Shown: one piece after another, positions 10,253-22,158 of the stretch | How positions within the stretch are numbered: position 1 is the stretch's first letter | Layout of the letters: every line of letters starts with the position of its first letter | NCBI GenBank assembly: GCA_035048495.1 | Contig: CM068552.1 | Span: 18,664,154-18,728,153, forward strand | DNA from: Euptelea pleiosperma | Lineage: Eukaryota; Streptophyta; Magnoliopsida; Ranunculales; Eupteleaceae | Direction of reading: 5' to 3' | Length of the DNA: 64,000 bases | Position numbers and translations under genes: made by a program | The notes under the pieces: model-generated | The model's input: the letters and a program-made list of their open reading frames with translations, nothing else | Database searches by the model: none | Told to the model about the DNA's origin: nothing

Positions 10253-11431
10253 TGTGGGTACCATATTTTTCGGCAAGTAATATTATCACACGTGTCATTG
10301 GAGCGGCATATGTGAGATACGAAAGGTAGACACCTGGCGTCACCTAGCATGCGTGAATAAATGCGCCGTAGAAGGTAGAGGCAATTATCCACCTTCTTCG
10401 ATCGCACGTTGTCCATTTACAGAAAGACTCATGTGTCAGATGAGACATCCGAAGAAAGTTCACATCGGGACAAGTTAATAATAGAATGCATTGAAGTCTC
10501 AACAATAAATATGTCGGTAAAGCATTCAAACTTTCCCGACATATTGGAATAACATTTCACTTGCCCGGATAGACCGTCAACTCATCCCAACAAAGTTGAA
10601 CAGTATACTTGACGGGATGAAGGATCAACCAACAACTCATCCCGACAAGTTCAACAATATACTTGACGAACCAACATTCAGCTCTTCCGGACAAGGTCGA
10701 ACAGTACACTCGATGGGATCAACCGACATGTCATCTCGACAAGTTCAACAATATACTTGACGGGACCAACATTCAGCTCATCCCGACAAGTTCAAACTGT
10801 ACAATCGATGAGGTCAACCTATATCTCATCCCGACGAGGTCAAACAGCATACTCAACGGGTTTGACATACAACATATCCCGACAAGTAAAGGACATCAAA
10901 CTCTACTAAAATAGCTAAGTATCCTAACTGTTATATCTATTACATGTGGATCATCTATTCAAATAAGGCCATATGGTAACATGTTCAATGTGTATTGTTT
11001 TGCCGCTACTTTCTCATTCGAGATATCAGCCACGCAAGACTGACACCTTAGTCTTTTCGGAGCTAACCGAATAAGAGAAGTTTAGATCTAACAAGAAGAG
11101 ATTGTATCTAACAAATTCTTCTTGGATTGGATCTGATCAATGAGAAGTGGACGCATGGAAGGTGAGTCATCCGATTCTCAATCTATATGTCATGCTTAAG
11201 ACTGAGAAAAGGATCTGGATCTACTGATCTAAGATTAACGAGACTTTCTAACACTAACTTGATCCTCGGAGCTTTGTCAATAGGTGCACCACCATCGTTC
11301 CTGAATAAGTTACTCTGCCGGTTGCAGCAAGGAGACATCCAGATTCTTTACATCTGTCAAATCTACCTCGAGATACGAATCATTTTACCTCAAAGATTGT
11401 GTGGGATAAGATCATGTATTTTTCCTCCACA
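10253..11431 (+). repeat. 5' LTR of the Tat-type element
   Basis: Starts TGTGGGTACC, ends CCTCCACA, 1179 bases. Matches 26075-27302 throughout. Contains a run of related motifs of about 50 bases (CATCCCGACAAGTTCAACA) at about 10560-10880. It is shorter than the 3' LTR by roughly one such motif. Confidence 0.92.
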
Positions 11432-11436
11432 TCTTT

Positions 11437-11454
11437 TGACGCCGTCTGTGGGAA
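11437..11454 (+). other. Primer binding site
   Basis: TGACGCCGTCTGTGGGAA lies 5 bases after the LTR. It is close to TGGCGCCGTCTGTGGGA, the known primer site of RIRE2/Tat-like plant Gypsy elements (one G to A change). Confidence 0.8.
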
Positions 11455-11498
11455 TATGACGAGAAGTTTTCTAATCTAAGAGAGATTCTATTCAAATC

Positions 11499-12930
11499 AT
11501 GGTGGACACAAGGCGAACCAGTCTCAGGAGTGGGAAAGAGATGAATCCCCCCAATGATCCCAGAGATTCTATAACTGAAAGTAGGAGGTCTAGATAACGT
11601 GATAGCCAACAACAAGTCATAGCCCAGTTGCGAGAAGAAAATGAAGAGCTGAAACGACGAATGGCAACTCAACAGGCAGGTGACCACGTCTCTGAGAATA
11701 TCGGAGGTAGCCACCATCAGAAATCGTAATTCCGAACGGATAAATCGAATTCGAAAGAATCCAATTTAAGAAATCCGAGGAGTAGGCTTAGGGATTCTCA
11801 CTTCCCCCCACCAGAAAAATGTCACAAGCCTGAGCCTTCCAACCAATGAAGCTTAGATCATATTTAGCCTGAGACCAGAAGGCAGATCGCTGATCTGGTA
11901 GCTGAAATGATGGGGAGAAAGGCAGATCGTTGATAAGATGACAGTAATGGTGACAAGGGCTCCTCGGGACTCACCATTCATTGAGGAGATTCAAGGGTAT
12001 CAAACTCCCAAATCTTTTTCGTATCCAAAGTTCTCTATCTTTATGGGAACGACGGATCTCATTAACCATGTTCTTCCCTTTCGGAAAGCAATGACAATGT
12101 GGGAATTCCATGATGAACTTCTATGCAGAATGTTCCCGTCAACTCTCAGTGACGACGCCCTCATCTGGTTCAATCAGCTAGCTCTTCGGACCATATCAGA
12201 TTTCACCGAGTTGAGCACCTTGTTTATCATCCGTTACTCTTGCAACCGATTGAACAAGAACGATCTCGATGTATTATTCAACATATGTTGCGGCCAGAAG
12301 GAGTCACTACGGGATTTCATCAAGAGATTTCGTACTCTTATGACCATGGTGGAGGACTGCGATGACAATTAGCACACCGTTACAGCTTTTCGAAAAGCTT
12401 TGCCTACTGGTTCTGGACTTTATATGTCCTTAACCAAGAACATGCTGATCGATATGGAGGCATTTTTCCTTCATGTTGAGAAGTACTCAAAAATCGAGGA
12501 TAACATGGTTCAACAAAGTCATGGGGAAGCCATAACTGTCCATGAGGTGAAGAAATCTACTGTGACCAGTAGATCAGTGAAAGGCAAGGGGAAAGCTATC
12601 CCCGACATGGTGCCAGAGGTGGTTCCCATGAAGGAGGCAGAGAAAGTGTCAGCAAGTCAAGATCGATACCCTCAATGTGAAAAGAGGATATTCACAGCGC
12701 TGAATAAAACTCACGGTTAGATCCTAGACATCATCAAGAATGAGAAATATCTCCAATACCTTCAACGCATGAAACCTGACATGAAGGGGGATAGAGATAA
12801 ACCCAAGTTTTGTATCTTTCATCAAGAAATAGGGCACTTGATTGACAAATGCTGAGCGCTGCGCCATAAATTGTAGGATCTTATTAACCAGGGCTACTTG
12901 CAGTAGTACATCGCTCGCACGGATGGAGCG
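11499..12930 (+). pseudogene. gag (decayed)
   Basis: Capsid/nucleocapsid precursor of the element. The start ATG at 11499 opens MVDTRRTSLRSG, followed by a predicted coiled-coil stretch (QLREENEELKRR). Stops occur at about 11595 and 11728. The retrotransposon gag domain lies at 11938-12372, with the family pattern around MCRxFPSTL, ALIWFNQL and ESLRDFIKRF. The second half is at 12400-12720. A knuckle-like CxxHxxxxHxxxxC motif, CIFHQEIGHLIDKC, is at about 12811-12852 and is followed by a stop. In-frame stops break at least four places, so no Gag can be made. Confidence 0.85.
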
Positions 12931-13491
12931 GTGGCTGAAGCCTTGATCCCCAAAAAAGATAATGCCCGCGTCGATCAACAAGGACGCGAAAAGATCATCG
13001 ACGTCATCCATGGGGGTGGGTGTCAGATATCTCGGGGAGAATCCGAGAAGCATGACAGGGTCAAAATCAGGAAAATCGAACACCTGAAAGAGATCCTGCA
13101 CATATCCACGGGTCCAAGGCTCACGGATTCCGTCAATATGATGGAGAGTGCAGATGCGGCCATATTCTTCTCCGACAGAGATCTCGAAGGAATAGATCAT
13201 CCGCATTCAGACGCTTTGGTACTCACATTGCCAGTGGATAATTACAAGGTGAAAAGACTATTGATAGATCCTGGCAGCTCAGTCGAGATCTTATTTATAA
13301 AAGCTTTCAAGAGGATGGGTCTCCGCCTGACAGACTTTATCAGAAGCGACACCCCTTTGATTGGGTTCAACGAGAAGAAGGAGTATTCGCTAGGAACAAT
13401 AACCTTGCTTGTAAAGATAGAACCGATTACCTCCAGGACAAAGTTTATGGTATTGGACACCACGTCACCTTACAATGGCATCCTAGGGTGA
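12931..13491 (+). pseudogene. Aspartic protease region
   Basis: A 186-codon open stretch carries the retroviral-type protease. The catalytic motif is at the sequence LLIDPGSSVEILF, where the family has D-[TSG]-G-S-S; here the second position is P. The flap and C-terminal motif fit KFMVLDTTSPYNGILG. A stop after ILG interrupts the normal run into RT. It follows gag and precedes RT as in Gypsy polyproteins. The P in the active-site turn and the stop suggest loss of function. Confidence 0.82.
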
Positions 13492-13672
13492 GGGTAGATT
13501 CACGAGGTCAAAGGAGTACCTTCGACCTATCATCAACTATTCCGTTTCCCGACAAAGCACGGGGTAATGGAATTAAAGGGAGACCAGGTCGACTCAAAGA
13601 AATGCTACGTTGTCGCCCTTAGGCCTAAAAGTTCTCATCGTCTAGAGGTAGCACAAGAAGGGACGTCGAAAG

Positions 13673-14318
13673 TTGCTAAGCTATAACAACCACAGTGCAT
13701 CTCAAGATGTGCGGGACAGGCCATGTCGAGCCGGGAAGATGACGAGGGGCATCAGGAAAGTAATCGAGGATACTGAGGAAGTCAACCTGGGGACAGACGA
13801 GAACCCGAGGCTTACACATATCAGAGCAAAGTTGTCCCCTGAAGAAAAAGCATCATACACAGATTTTCTTAAATCTTATAAGGACGTCTTTGCGTGGTCA
13901 CTCAACGATATGCCAGGTATTCCTCCCTACATATCTTGTCATAAGTTGAATATAGATAACAAATATATACTGGTTAAACAACAGCCTCGAAGAATTGCTC
14001 CTAAAAAACAAAAAGTTTTTCAAGAAGAGATCGACAAACTCTTGGAAGCCGGGTTCATTCGAGAAGTTGATAATGCTCGATGGTTGGCCAATATTGTGGC
14101 TGTACTAAAGAAGAACGGGAAGATCAGGGTTTGCATTGACTTCACTCATCTCAATAAAGCATGTCCCAAGGATCCATATCCTTTGCCAAGAATAGACCAG
14201 CTGGTTGATGCCACCTCTGGATACAAAGTTCTATCTTTCATGGATGGGACTCAGGGTATAACCAGATACTGCTGCACAAATCTGATCAGGAGTCAACGGC
14301 TTTCACGACTGATAGAGG
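13673..14318 (+). pseudogene. Reverse transcriptase, N-terminal part
   Basis: The fragment covers the fingers and first palm strand: RIAPKKQKVFQEEIDKLLEA, GFIREV, WLANIVAVLKKNGKIRVC, IDFTHLNKACPKDPYPLPRI, DQLVDATSGYKVLSFMDG. The catalytic D of the FMDG/FMDA motif is present, but the usual YSGYNQI is altered to a different reading after TQG. Coding sequence is cut at 14318 by solo LTR E1 and resumes at 19394. The AGAGG duplicated at the cut lies in the TDRG codons. Confidence 0.9.
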
Positions 14319-16079
14319 TGATATTCGCTCAAAAGTGCTTATTTTAAGCAATTATCCTTTTAGCGTTATTGCATTCTCCTACGTAAAATACTCTATTTAC
14401 CTACTTTTCTACGTAAGAGTCTCTTGTGTTGCGTAGAACACACTTTTCTGGACGAAATGGTATATTTGCATGCATTAAACACATTTTCGGAAGTCTAGAC
14501 ATGTAGTCATTCTGATAGAGTCTCATTACGCGCTTCTTCTGTCGCAGGAAACCCCGATGGGACAATTCTCGAGACTTGCGAGCCCACATCGATCAGGAAA
14601 GCCCATTATCAAAGCTTAAAGAGCCCACATGCTATGACTAAAAGATATGGGCCAACTAAGAGGACCAAAAAGCCGGCCCAAAGAACGAAGAGAGCAGGAG
14701 AGCCAATGACCAAGAGACGGACCAAAGCGTTTAAAGCCACATGAGTCAGCAAAGAATGATAGTCGACTCTACTGAAGAAGCGTGAGGATGGTCACAGTGA
14801 AGACCAGGGTTCCAGACCCTCCGCCAGTGCTTTTTTCCATTTTTTTTGATACTTTTTCTCTCATCTCTCCTTATTCTCTCTCTCTCTTCATCTCTCGGTC
14901 CTCGAATCTACTGACCTAACCCCAGAACTCCTGCCCATCACCTCTATCTCATCTCCCTTAGCTTTCTGACCGTTGGATCTTCCATCGGACCGTTGGATCT
15001 CTCTAAATCCATCGATCTACTAATCTGGGTCCCAATCAAGTCACCATCCATCCGATCGCCATCAGACTGTCTGTCACATCATCTTGTGAGACGATAGACA
15101 TCATCAATCCATGCGGGCCAGTAGCCGGGCCTGACAGTAGGGTTTTTCCGCGTCGTTGGTTACGGAAACCCTAACTTCAACACATTTGTAAATTGATCCG
15201 ATTCTTAAATCCTGCAAAATTTTAGATCTGTATAGGGATTCATGTCGGATGTCGATCCGCACTCGGGATTAGTCGGATTAGCGCAAATAAGAACATAAAA
15301 TGATAGATTTTTCCATAGAAATTGATGCGAATGATGGTGGGGGTGAGAGTGGTGAATCCGGGATTTAAAATATTCTTTTTTATGAGAGATTCCTGGTGAA
15401 ATTGAAATTTTCTAAATGCACAAAATATTCAAGATGAAACATAGACTAATCGAAAACTAAAATTTATTCAAATAAATTTATTCTATTACAATGTTATCCA
15501 ATCAAATGAAAATGCTCGAATAGGGATTAATCTAGGAAAGCAGTAAAACCTAAAGAGAGAAAGAAGAGAGAGAAAATTAGAGAGAGATCTCTAAAGAGAG
15601 AAAGAAACGAAGGAGAGAGAATGCTAGAGAGAACTAGAGAGAGAAACTAAGGGAGGAGAGAGAAAGTGAGAAATATTGAAAGAAGAGGAGAGAGACATGT
15701 CATTACACTTACCTTTCGGCCTTACCAAGATGGATCGGCCCTGATTTGATGAGATCTTGATGATGATGCACAGTACGTGAAGATGGAAGGAGTCAGCCAC
15801 GTGGGAAAGGAGAAGATGGACGGTTGCTGGTTGTGGTAATCGACTCTTCCCGAGTTGCAGTCCGGCCAGAATGACAATGAAGATGGTGGTGTTGCACACC
15901 ATAGGAGATGGCAGCAAGTCGTGGAGGCGCTGGCTGCAAAGGGTGAGGACGGTGGAGGAGATTATAGGGGCAGCAGCGTGGTGGAGATCTTGGTGGAGGC
16001 TGACGGCTTGTGGAGGAGAAGTGGATGAAGATGGCTGAGGCGGAAACGGCTGGTGCTAGGGGTGATTGTAGAGGAGGTA

Positions 16080-16205
16080 GAAGAAGAAAGATGAGAAGAA
16101 GAAGAAGAGAAGAAGAAGGAAGAAGAGAAGAAGAAGAAAGAAGAAGGAAGAAGAGAAGGGGAAAGAAGAGACGAAAGAGAAGAAGGAGAAGAGAAGAAGG
16201 AAGAA
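16080..16205 (+). repeat. Polypurine (GAA/AAG) tract in E2
   Basis: Nearly pure A/G run of AGAAGAAG type. A second run lies at 16440-16505. The long ORFs predicted here, rich in R, E and K or in L, F and S, are low-complexity artefacts. Confidence 0.85.
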
Positions 16206-16410
16206 GGATGGCCGGAGAAGATGGTGGAGGCGGAGAGACGGTGCTGCAGCAGGTTCAGGCGGTGGAGGTGGACTGGTTAACGTGAACCAGTCCGCCGGAG
16301 GAAGGAGGCGCGGTTTGGCGGCGGTATCGTGGTGCAGCAGCGCTGCGGGGGTGTTGGCAGGCGAAGCAGCAGGAAGAGGAGGAAGAAGGGTATGAAGAAG
16401 AAGAAGACAG

Positions 16411-16440
16411 CCGGAGTTGCAGGCCTGCAACTCCGGCGAA
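16411..16440. repeat. Conserved CCGGAGTTGCAG palindrome (E2)
   Basis: CCGGAGTTGCAG and CTGCAACTCCGG arms are separated by one or two bases. The same palindrome is at 18028-18053 in E1 and 28574-28600 in E3. Confidence 0.8.
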
Positions 16441-16671
16441 GGATGAAGAAGAAGAAGAAGAAGAAGAAGAAGAAGAAGAAGAAAAAGGAGAAGGAAAAAG
16501 GAGAAAACGAAGGGGAGAATGTGGGGAAGGATTTTGGGGAAGGAGAGGAGGAGAGGGGAGAGGGATTAGGGTTCGAACGAACCCCTATCCTTCTCCTTTT
16601 AAAGCTTCCCTATTTCCTTTAATGGAAATAGGGGATTTTTTTGAATAAAAAAAATAAGAAAAATAATTTTT

Positions 16672-16706
<35 letters not shown>

Positions 16707-17775
16707 TAAAAACCTACTTTTCTATGGGGAATCTCCCCAATTAGTGGACCCCCCATTTTTTAATTAAAATTATTTTGAAATTTACGGGGTCCACTAACTG
16801 GTCGGACAGCGGGTCGATGATGATGGGCCCGGCTATTGGCCCACATGGACTGATGATGTCCATCGTCTCACAAGATGATGTGACAGACATTCTGATGGCG
16901 ATCGGATGGATGGTGACTTGATTGGGACCCAGATTGGTAGATCGACGGATCTAGAGAGATCCAACGGTCCGATTGAAGATCCAACGGTCCGATGGAAGAT
17001 CCAACGGTCAGAAAGCTAAGGGAGATGAGATAGAGCCGAAGGGTAGGAGTTCTGGGGTTAGGTCAGTAGATTCGAGGATCGAAAGATGAAGAGATGAGAG
17101 AAAAAGTATCAAAAAAATGGAAAAAAGCACTGGCGGAGGGTCTGGAACCCTGGTCTTCACTGTGACCATCCTCACGCTTCTCCAGTAGAGTCGACTATCA
17201 TTCCTTGCTGACCCATGTGGCTTTAAACGCTTTGGTCTGTCTGTCATTGGCTCTCCTGCTCTCTTCGTTCTTTGGGCCGGCTTTTTGGTCCTCTTATTCA
17301 GCCCATATTTGGTCCATATCTTCTAGTCATGGCATGTGGGCTCTTTAAGCTTTGATAATGGGCTTTCTTGATCGATGTGGGCTTGCAAGTCTCGAGAATT
17401 GTCCCATCGGGGTTTCCTGCGACAGAAGAAGCGCGTAATGAGACTTTATCAGAACGACTCAATGTCTAGACTTCCGAAAATGTGTTTAATGCATGCAAAT
17501 ATACCATTTCGTCCAGAAAAGTGTATTCTACGCAACTGAAGAGACTCTTACGTAGAAAAGTAGATAAATAGAGCCTTTTACGTAGGAGAGTGCGATAACG
17601 CTAAAAGGATAATTGCTTAAAATAAGTACTTTTGAGCGAATATCAGGGCCCATCTTCATCGACCCGCTGTCCGACCAGTTAGTGGACCCCGCGAATTTCA
17701 AAATAATTTTAATTAAATGGAGGGTCCACTAATTGGGGAGATTCCCCATAAAAAAATAGTGTTTTACTTAAAAAA

Positions 17776-17812
17776 AATATATATATATATATATATATAT
17801 ATTTTTCTTATT
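17776..17812. repeat. (AT)n microsatellite in E1
   Basis: Uninterrupted AT dinucleotides. The matching place in E2 (16671-16703) is a T run, and E3 has an A/T-rich run. Confidence 0.9.
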
Positions 17813-18027
17813 TTTTTATTTTCAAAAACCCCCTATTTCCATTAAAGGAAATAGGGAAGCTTTAAAAAGGGGGAAGGTGGGGGACGAACCCTAATTTCCA
17901 AACCCTAATCCCCCTCAAATCTCTTTCTCTCCTCCCCCAAATCTTCTGCCCACCGTTTCCCTTTCTTCCTCTCCTTCTTTTTCTTCTTTTCCTTCTTCTT
18001 CTTCGTCATCTTCTTCACGTTGTCTAC

Positions 18028-18053
18028 CGGAGTTGCAGCCTGCAACTCCGGCC
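18028..18053. repeat. Conserved CCGGAGTTGCAG palindrome (E1)
   Basis: Same 12-base arms as in E2 and E3. A further GGCCTGCAAC follows. Confidence 0.8.
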
Positions 18054-19393
18054 TGCAACGCCAGCCACCCCTCTCCTATTCGAACACCTTGCTGCCCAAG
18101 AGCTCCTCCATCGCCCCTTTCCACTTCTCTCCCCAGTCTCTCTTCCATCCTCAAGCCGTTGGGAGCTTCTCCTATAAAAAAAAAAAAAAAATTCAAGAGT
18201 TCGCCGGAGTTGCAGAACTCCGGCAACCTCCATTAAAACCGGTGACAGCACCACCACTTCAACCTTTCCTCTCCTTGCCATCTCTTTCAAGACCTCCACC
18301 ATCTTTCTCGTTTCTCACTTTCTTTAAACGGCTCTCACTCTCCACGCAGTGATCTTCAAGAAACTGGTTCAACCCCCCTTCCAGCCACCTGCAACTCCGG
18401 TATCTTCTTCCACAGCAGCAACACGAGCCCCTCTGAACCCGTATCATCTGAACCCGCAGCTCTTCCCCTTTCTCTGTTTTGGGCTCCATCTTGTTGGACG
18501 CACTAGCAACCTGCAACTTGCAGGTTTGCCACTTCTTTTGTCTTCATCTCCAGCAGCTAATCCGGCAAGAACCAGCATCTTCTTCACGTTGTGATCTCCA
18601 TTGCTGCCAATCAGGTCTTATAGCAAAGCTTCCAGTGTTCGATCTTCTACAGCAGGTGCATCAGCAGGTCTGCAACCCAGTTGCATACCTCTAATAGACG
18701 GTGCATCACCACCTTTGGCCAATCACGGCCTCTCATAGGCCTTGCTATCTTCTACACCACCGTCTGGCTCCAGTACTATTGCTACCACCAGGCCGTTGGA
18801 TCTCCCCCATTCCTTCCCACCTCCTCTCCACAAGCAACTCTCCTTACTCCATGTGCAATCGAGTTGCACCTTCACTCTCCACAACGGGCCAATCTTATGA
18901 TCCATTGGCCGATTACGCCTTCAACGTGGCTTAATCTCCAAGGTAAGATTCAGGTAAAAGTCTCTTTCACTTAACTTTTCTCTCACCTAACTCCATCTCA
19001 TTTTCGATCTCTACCTAGATTATTATCTCACTTTCTCTCTCTATCTTCTATCTAGCTTTCTCTCTCCTTTCTCTCTCTAACTCTCTCTAGAATTTTCTTC
19101 CTTAAAAATTACTTTTCAGTTTATCTTATTTTATGTTATTTTCGATTCAAGCATTGTAATAAACATTTTGATCACTGAATGATGAAGTTTGTTTTTATCT
19201 ATTATTTCTTGTGATAATAGTCCGTCAATTTTTGTTCTTATTCGCGCTAATCTGACTAATCCCGAGTGCGGATCGACATCCTACACTTCCCACTGTGCAA
19301 ATTGTTTAAATCTTGCAGGAATCTCGGATAAATTACAAATTGTGTTGATTTTAGGGTTTCCGTAACCAACGACGCGGAAAAACCCTACTTTCA

Positions 19394-20105
19394 AGAGGGG
19401 TCTTCTACTATAAGGTGATGCCTTTTGGACTCACAAACGTAGGAGCAACCTTATCAGCGGCTGGTCAACAGAATGTTTCATGATATGATTGGAGAAAAAA
19501 TGGAAGTATATATTGATGACATGATGGTCAAGACAAGGTCTCGGGATCTCCATCTGAGTGATCTCAGAAAATCATTCGATCGACTTCGGGAGTACCAAAA
19601 TGAAGTTGAATCCCACTAAGTGCGTCTTCGGAGTGGCTTCCGAAAAATTCTTGGGATATTTTATCACCAAAGAGGAATCGAAGCAAATCTCGAGCCAATC
19701 AGAGCCTAGTCAGAAATGCCATCACCCCAAAATAGGAAAGAAGTTCAAAAGTTAGCTGGGGGTAGCTGCCTTGAACCGCTTCATAGCGAGGTCCTCAGAC
19801 AGATGCCGTCCGCTATTCAAACTACTAAGGAAAGATGGGAATACGTTTGGACTGATGAATGTGAAGACACATTTCAGAAACTTAAACTCTATCTCTCACA
19901 ACCTCCAATCCTTTCCAAACTGGATCAAGGAGAACCTCTTGGTTTGTATCTCGTAACCACTAGCGAATCTATCAGCGTCGTCCTCTTTCGAGAACTAGAT
20001 CAGGAAGAGAGACCAGTATACTTCACCAGCAAAACCTTGATCGGAGCGGAGACCCGTTATGCCACCATTGAAAAGGCTGCCCTAGCTCTCATTTACGCTT
20101 CTTGA
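19394..20105 (+). pseudogene. Reverse transcriptase C-terminal part and RNase H
   Basis: RT resumes with RGVFYYKVMPFGLTNVGAT. A frameshift follows, then MEVYIDDMMVKTR, which holds the YxDD catalytic motif, and KLNPTKCVFGV with FLGYFIT. The thumb/connection passes into the first RNase H through WTDECEDTFQKLK. ISVVLFRELDQEERPVYFTS and ATIEKAALALIYAS are typical of Gypsy RNase H. At least two frameshifts and a stop at 20103 are present. Confidence 0.88.
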
Positions 20106-20171
20106 TGTCTAAAGCCCTATTTTGAAGAAAGGACCATCACGGTATACACTGAGCATCCCTTAAAATCTATT

Positions 20172-21077
20172 TTGGGTAAAATCGACTTATCTGGAAGAAT
20201 GGCCAAGTGGGCCATTTATTTAGAACAATATGATATTCACTTCTTCCCGAGAACTAAGGAGAAAGGGCATGCATTAGCCGACTTCTTAGCTGATTTTCCA
20301 ATACAAGAGATCTCAAATACTAGGGGCGAAGACAAAGAAATTCTCCAACTTCTGAAGGTGCCAGAGTTGTTCAAAACAATGACGGGTTGGAGATTATTTA
20401 TAGACAGTCCTGCCAGTGAGAATGGGTCTGGAATTGGCATTGTTTTGGTGACACCTGAGAACACTAGACTAGAGAAATCAGTCAAACTTGGGTTCATCGC
20501 ATCAAACAATGAAGCTGAATATGAGGCCGTGATCATAAGGCTAGAAACAGCCCTAGATCTCGGGATCAATGAAATTATAGTCTACACCGACTCACAGTTG
20601 GTGGTGAGCCAGTATGCCGGGACATATCAAGCAAGAGATAAAAGAATGGCGGCTTATCTGGAGATATTGCAAGAACGGGTTGACAAATTTACAAAGATAG
20701 AAATCAAACAGTTGCTTCGAATGGAGAATCGGCACGCCGATGCCTTGGCTTACTTATCAACCAGGTTGGGGAACACTGAGTCGAGAAAGATTCCCATTGA
20801 CTTTCAAGAACTCTCGAGCATCCATATGCCTATCGGGAGACATTTGGCACCTATAACGGTAGATCCCGGCGCAAGCTGGATGAACGACTTTCGAAGATAC
20901 TTACAAAATGGAAGTCTCCCGGCGACCCGAGATGCAACAAAAAAATTCAGAGACTCGGGAAAAGATTATAGTATGGTGGGCCAAGATTTATACCGAAAGT
21001 TCACTTTGGGTCTTCTCCTTAAGTGCCTTACCCCGAGAGAATCTCGGCAAATCCTCCAAGAAATACATGTCGGATAA
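20172..21077 (+). pseudogene. RNase H tail, second (archaeal-type) RNase H, integrase start
   Basis: A 301-codon open stretch. Residues about 1-45 are the end of the first RNase H region (WAIYLEQYDIHFFPR, HALADFLADFP). Residues about 70-200 form a second RNase H with D in WRLFIDS, E in NNEAEYEA, D in VYTDSQLV and D in NRHADALA. All four acidic positions are kept. This extra domain defines Tat elements. The remainder is the linker before integrase, with the PRESRQILQEIHVG start of the HHCC region. A stop or frameshift follows. Confidence 0.88.
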
Positions 21078-22103
21078 TGCGAAAATCATTCAGGGGCGAG
21101 GACCTTGGCCCATAAGGCCATCAGTCAGGGTTACTTTTGGCCATACATGTAGAGAGATGCCAAGCTACTCATCAAGACTTTTCAGAAGTGTAAAAAATAT
21201 TCTCCTTTCATCAAAGTCTCGGCTGAAGAATTACATTCGGTGTTTAGCCCTTGGCCATTTGCGAAAAGGGGTTTGGATATCATGGGTCCATTTCCAACAG
21301 CACTAGGAAATGTCAAATTCCTACTTGTTAATGCTACTGATTATTTCACCAAGAGGATCAAAGCGGTTCCACTGGTCCAAGTTCAAGTATCCCACATCAG
21401 GAGATTCTTATGGGAGAATATTGTTTGCCGCTTCGGTATCCTCAAAGAAATCGTTACTGATAATGGAACTCAGCTTGCCGCCACAGAAATTAAATCCTTA
21501 TGCCAAGTTCTAAATATCAAGAAACGACTATTAGCACCAAGATATCCTCAAAGCAATGGACTTGCGGAAAGGGCAAATTGAGTCATACTCAAAAATCTGA
21601 AGAGATTAGATCAGGCTAAGGGAAATGGGCGAAAGAGTTGCCGGGAGTACTATGGGCATATCGAACTACCCCGAAACGAACTATGGGAGAATCTTCATTT
21701 TCTATAGCCTATGGATCAGAAGCAGTTATTCCAACAGAAGTCATCGTCCCGACATCTTATACTCAAGCTGTCGAATCAGGACAGAACAATGAGATTTTGG
21801 CTTGGGATAATGATTTGATCGAAGAACGTCAAGAGCAAGCAGTTGTCAGTTTGGCAAGTTACCAACAAACGATCATACAATCAATGGGTTAGACGTAGAA
21901 CTTTCAAGATTGGAGATTTGGTATTGAGAAAGGTATTCGAGAACACTAGAGAGCCCGGAAGTGGTAAATTGGGTACTAACTAGGAAGGACCCTACCTTAT
22001 TGATAGAATCGGTCAGAACGAGGCATATTATTTGAAAACCAAGGATGGAGATGTATTTGAGAGACCTTGGAACACTTTTAATCTGCGAATTTTCTATCAA
22101 TTA
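21078..22103 (+). pseudogene. Integrase (decayed)
   Basis: The zinc-binding N-terminus is frameshifted (21078-21240). The catalytic core is open at 21240-21581, with D in GLDIMGPFP, D in VTDNGTQ and E in NGLAERAN, and exactly 35 residues lie between the last two, as in a D,D(35)E core. A stop follows ERAN. The C-terminal part continues at 21638-21892 (LWAYRTTPKRTMGESSFSIA, YGSEAVIP) and ends after DLVLRKVFENT and PYLIDRIGQNEAYYL near 22103. No chromodomain was seen, which agrees with the Tat lineage. Confidence 0.88.
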
Positions 22104-22158
22104 AGAAATCTTGTTCTATCTATGTCAGCTTCTATAGTTCTATTTTGCATCTACCAAT

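Larger units (their letters stand above)
15132..17645 (-). mobile_element. Solo LTR E2, nested and reversed
   Basis: Inverse complement of the same LTR family. It begins TGACAGTAGGGTTTTTCCGC, ends GAGCGAATATCA, is 2514 bases long, and is flanked by GGGCC on both sides (15127-15131 and 17646-17650). E3 reads through GCCGGGCCCATC at the matching place, which is the empty site. The opposed E1 and E2 ends create long inverted repeats, e.g. 14319-15131 against about 16800-17645. Confidence 0.9.
14319..19393 (+). mobile_element. Solo LTR E1, split by E2
   Basis: Starts TGATATTCGC and ends CCCTACTTTCA, flanked by the 5-base duplication AGAGG (14314-14318 and 19394-19398) inside the RT gene. Without E2 it is about 2.56 kb. 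TG...CA ends, a 5-base duplication and no coding sequence identify a solo LTR or LTR-only relic of a large Gypsy element. Parts are 14319-15131 and 17646-19393. Two further copies are E2 and E3. A Tekay/Del-type chromovirus source is possible from LTR length, but is a guess. Confidence 0.88.

Noticed and set aside
16010..16622. Long ORFs rich in R, E and K (plus) or L, F and S (minus)
   Set aside because: They are translations of a GAA/AAG polypurine tract inside solo LTR E2; low complexity and no start context or conservation with E1 or E3.
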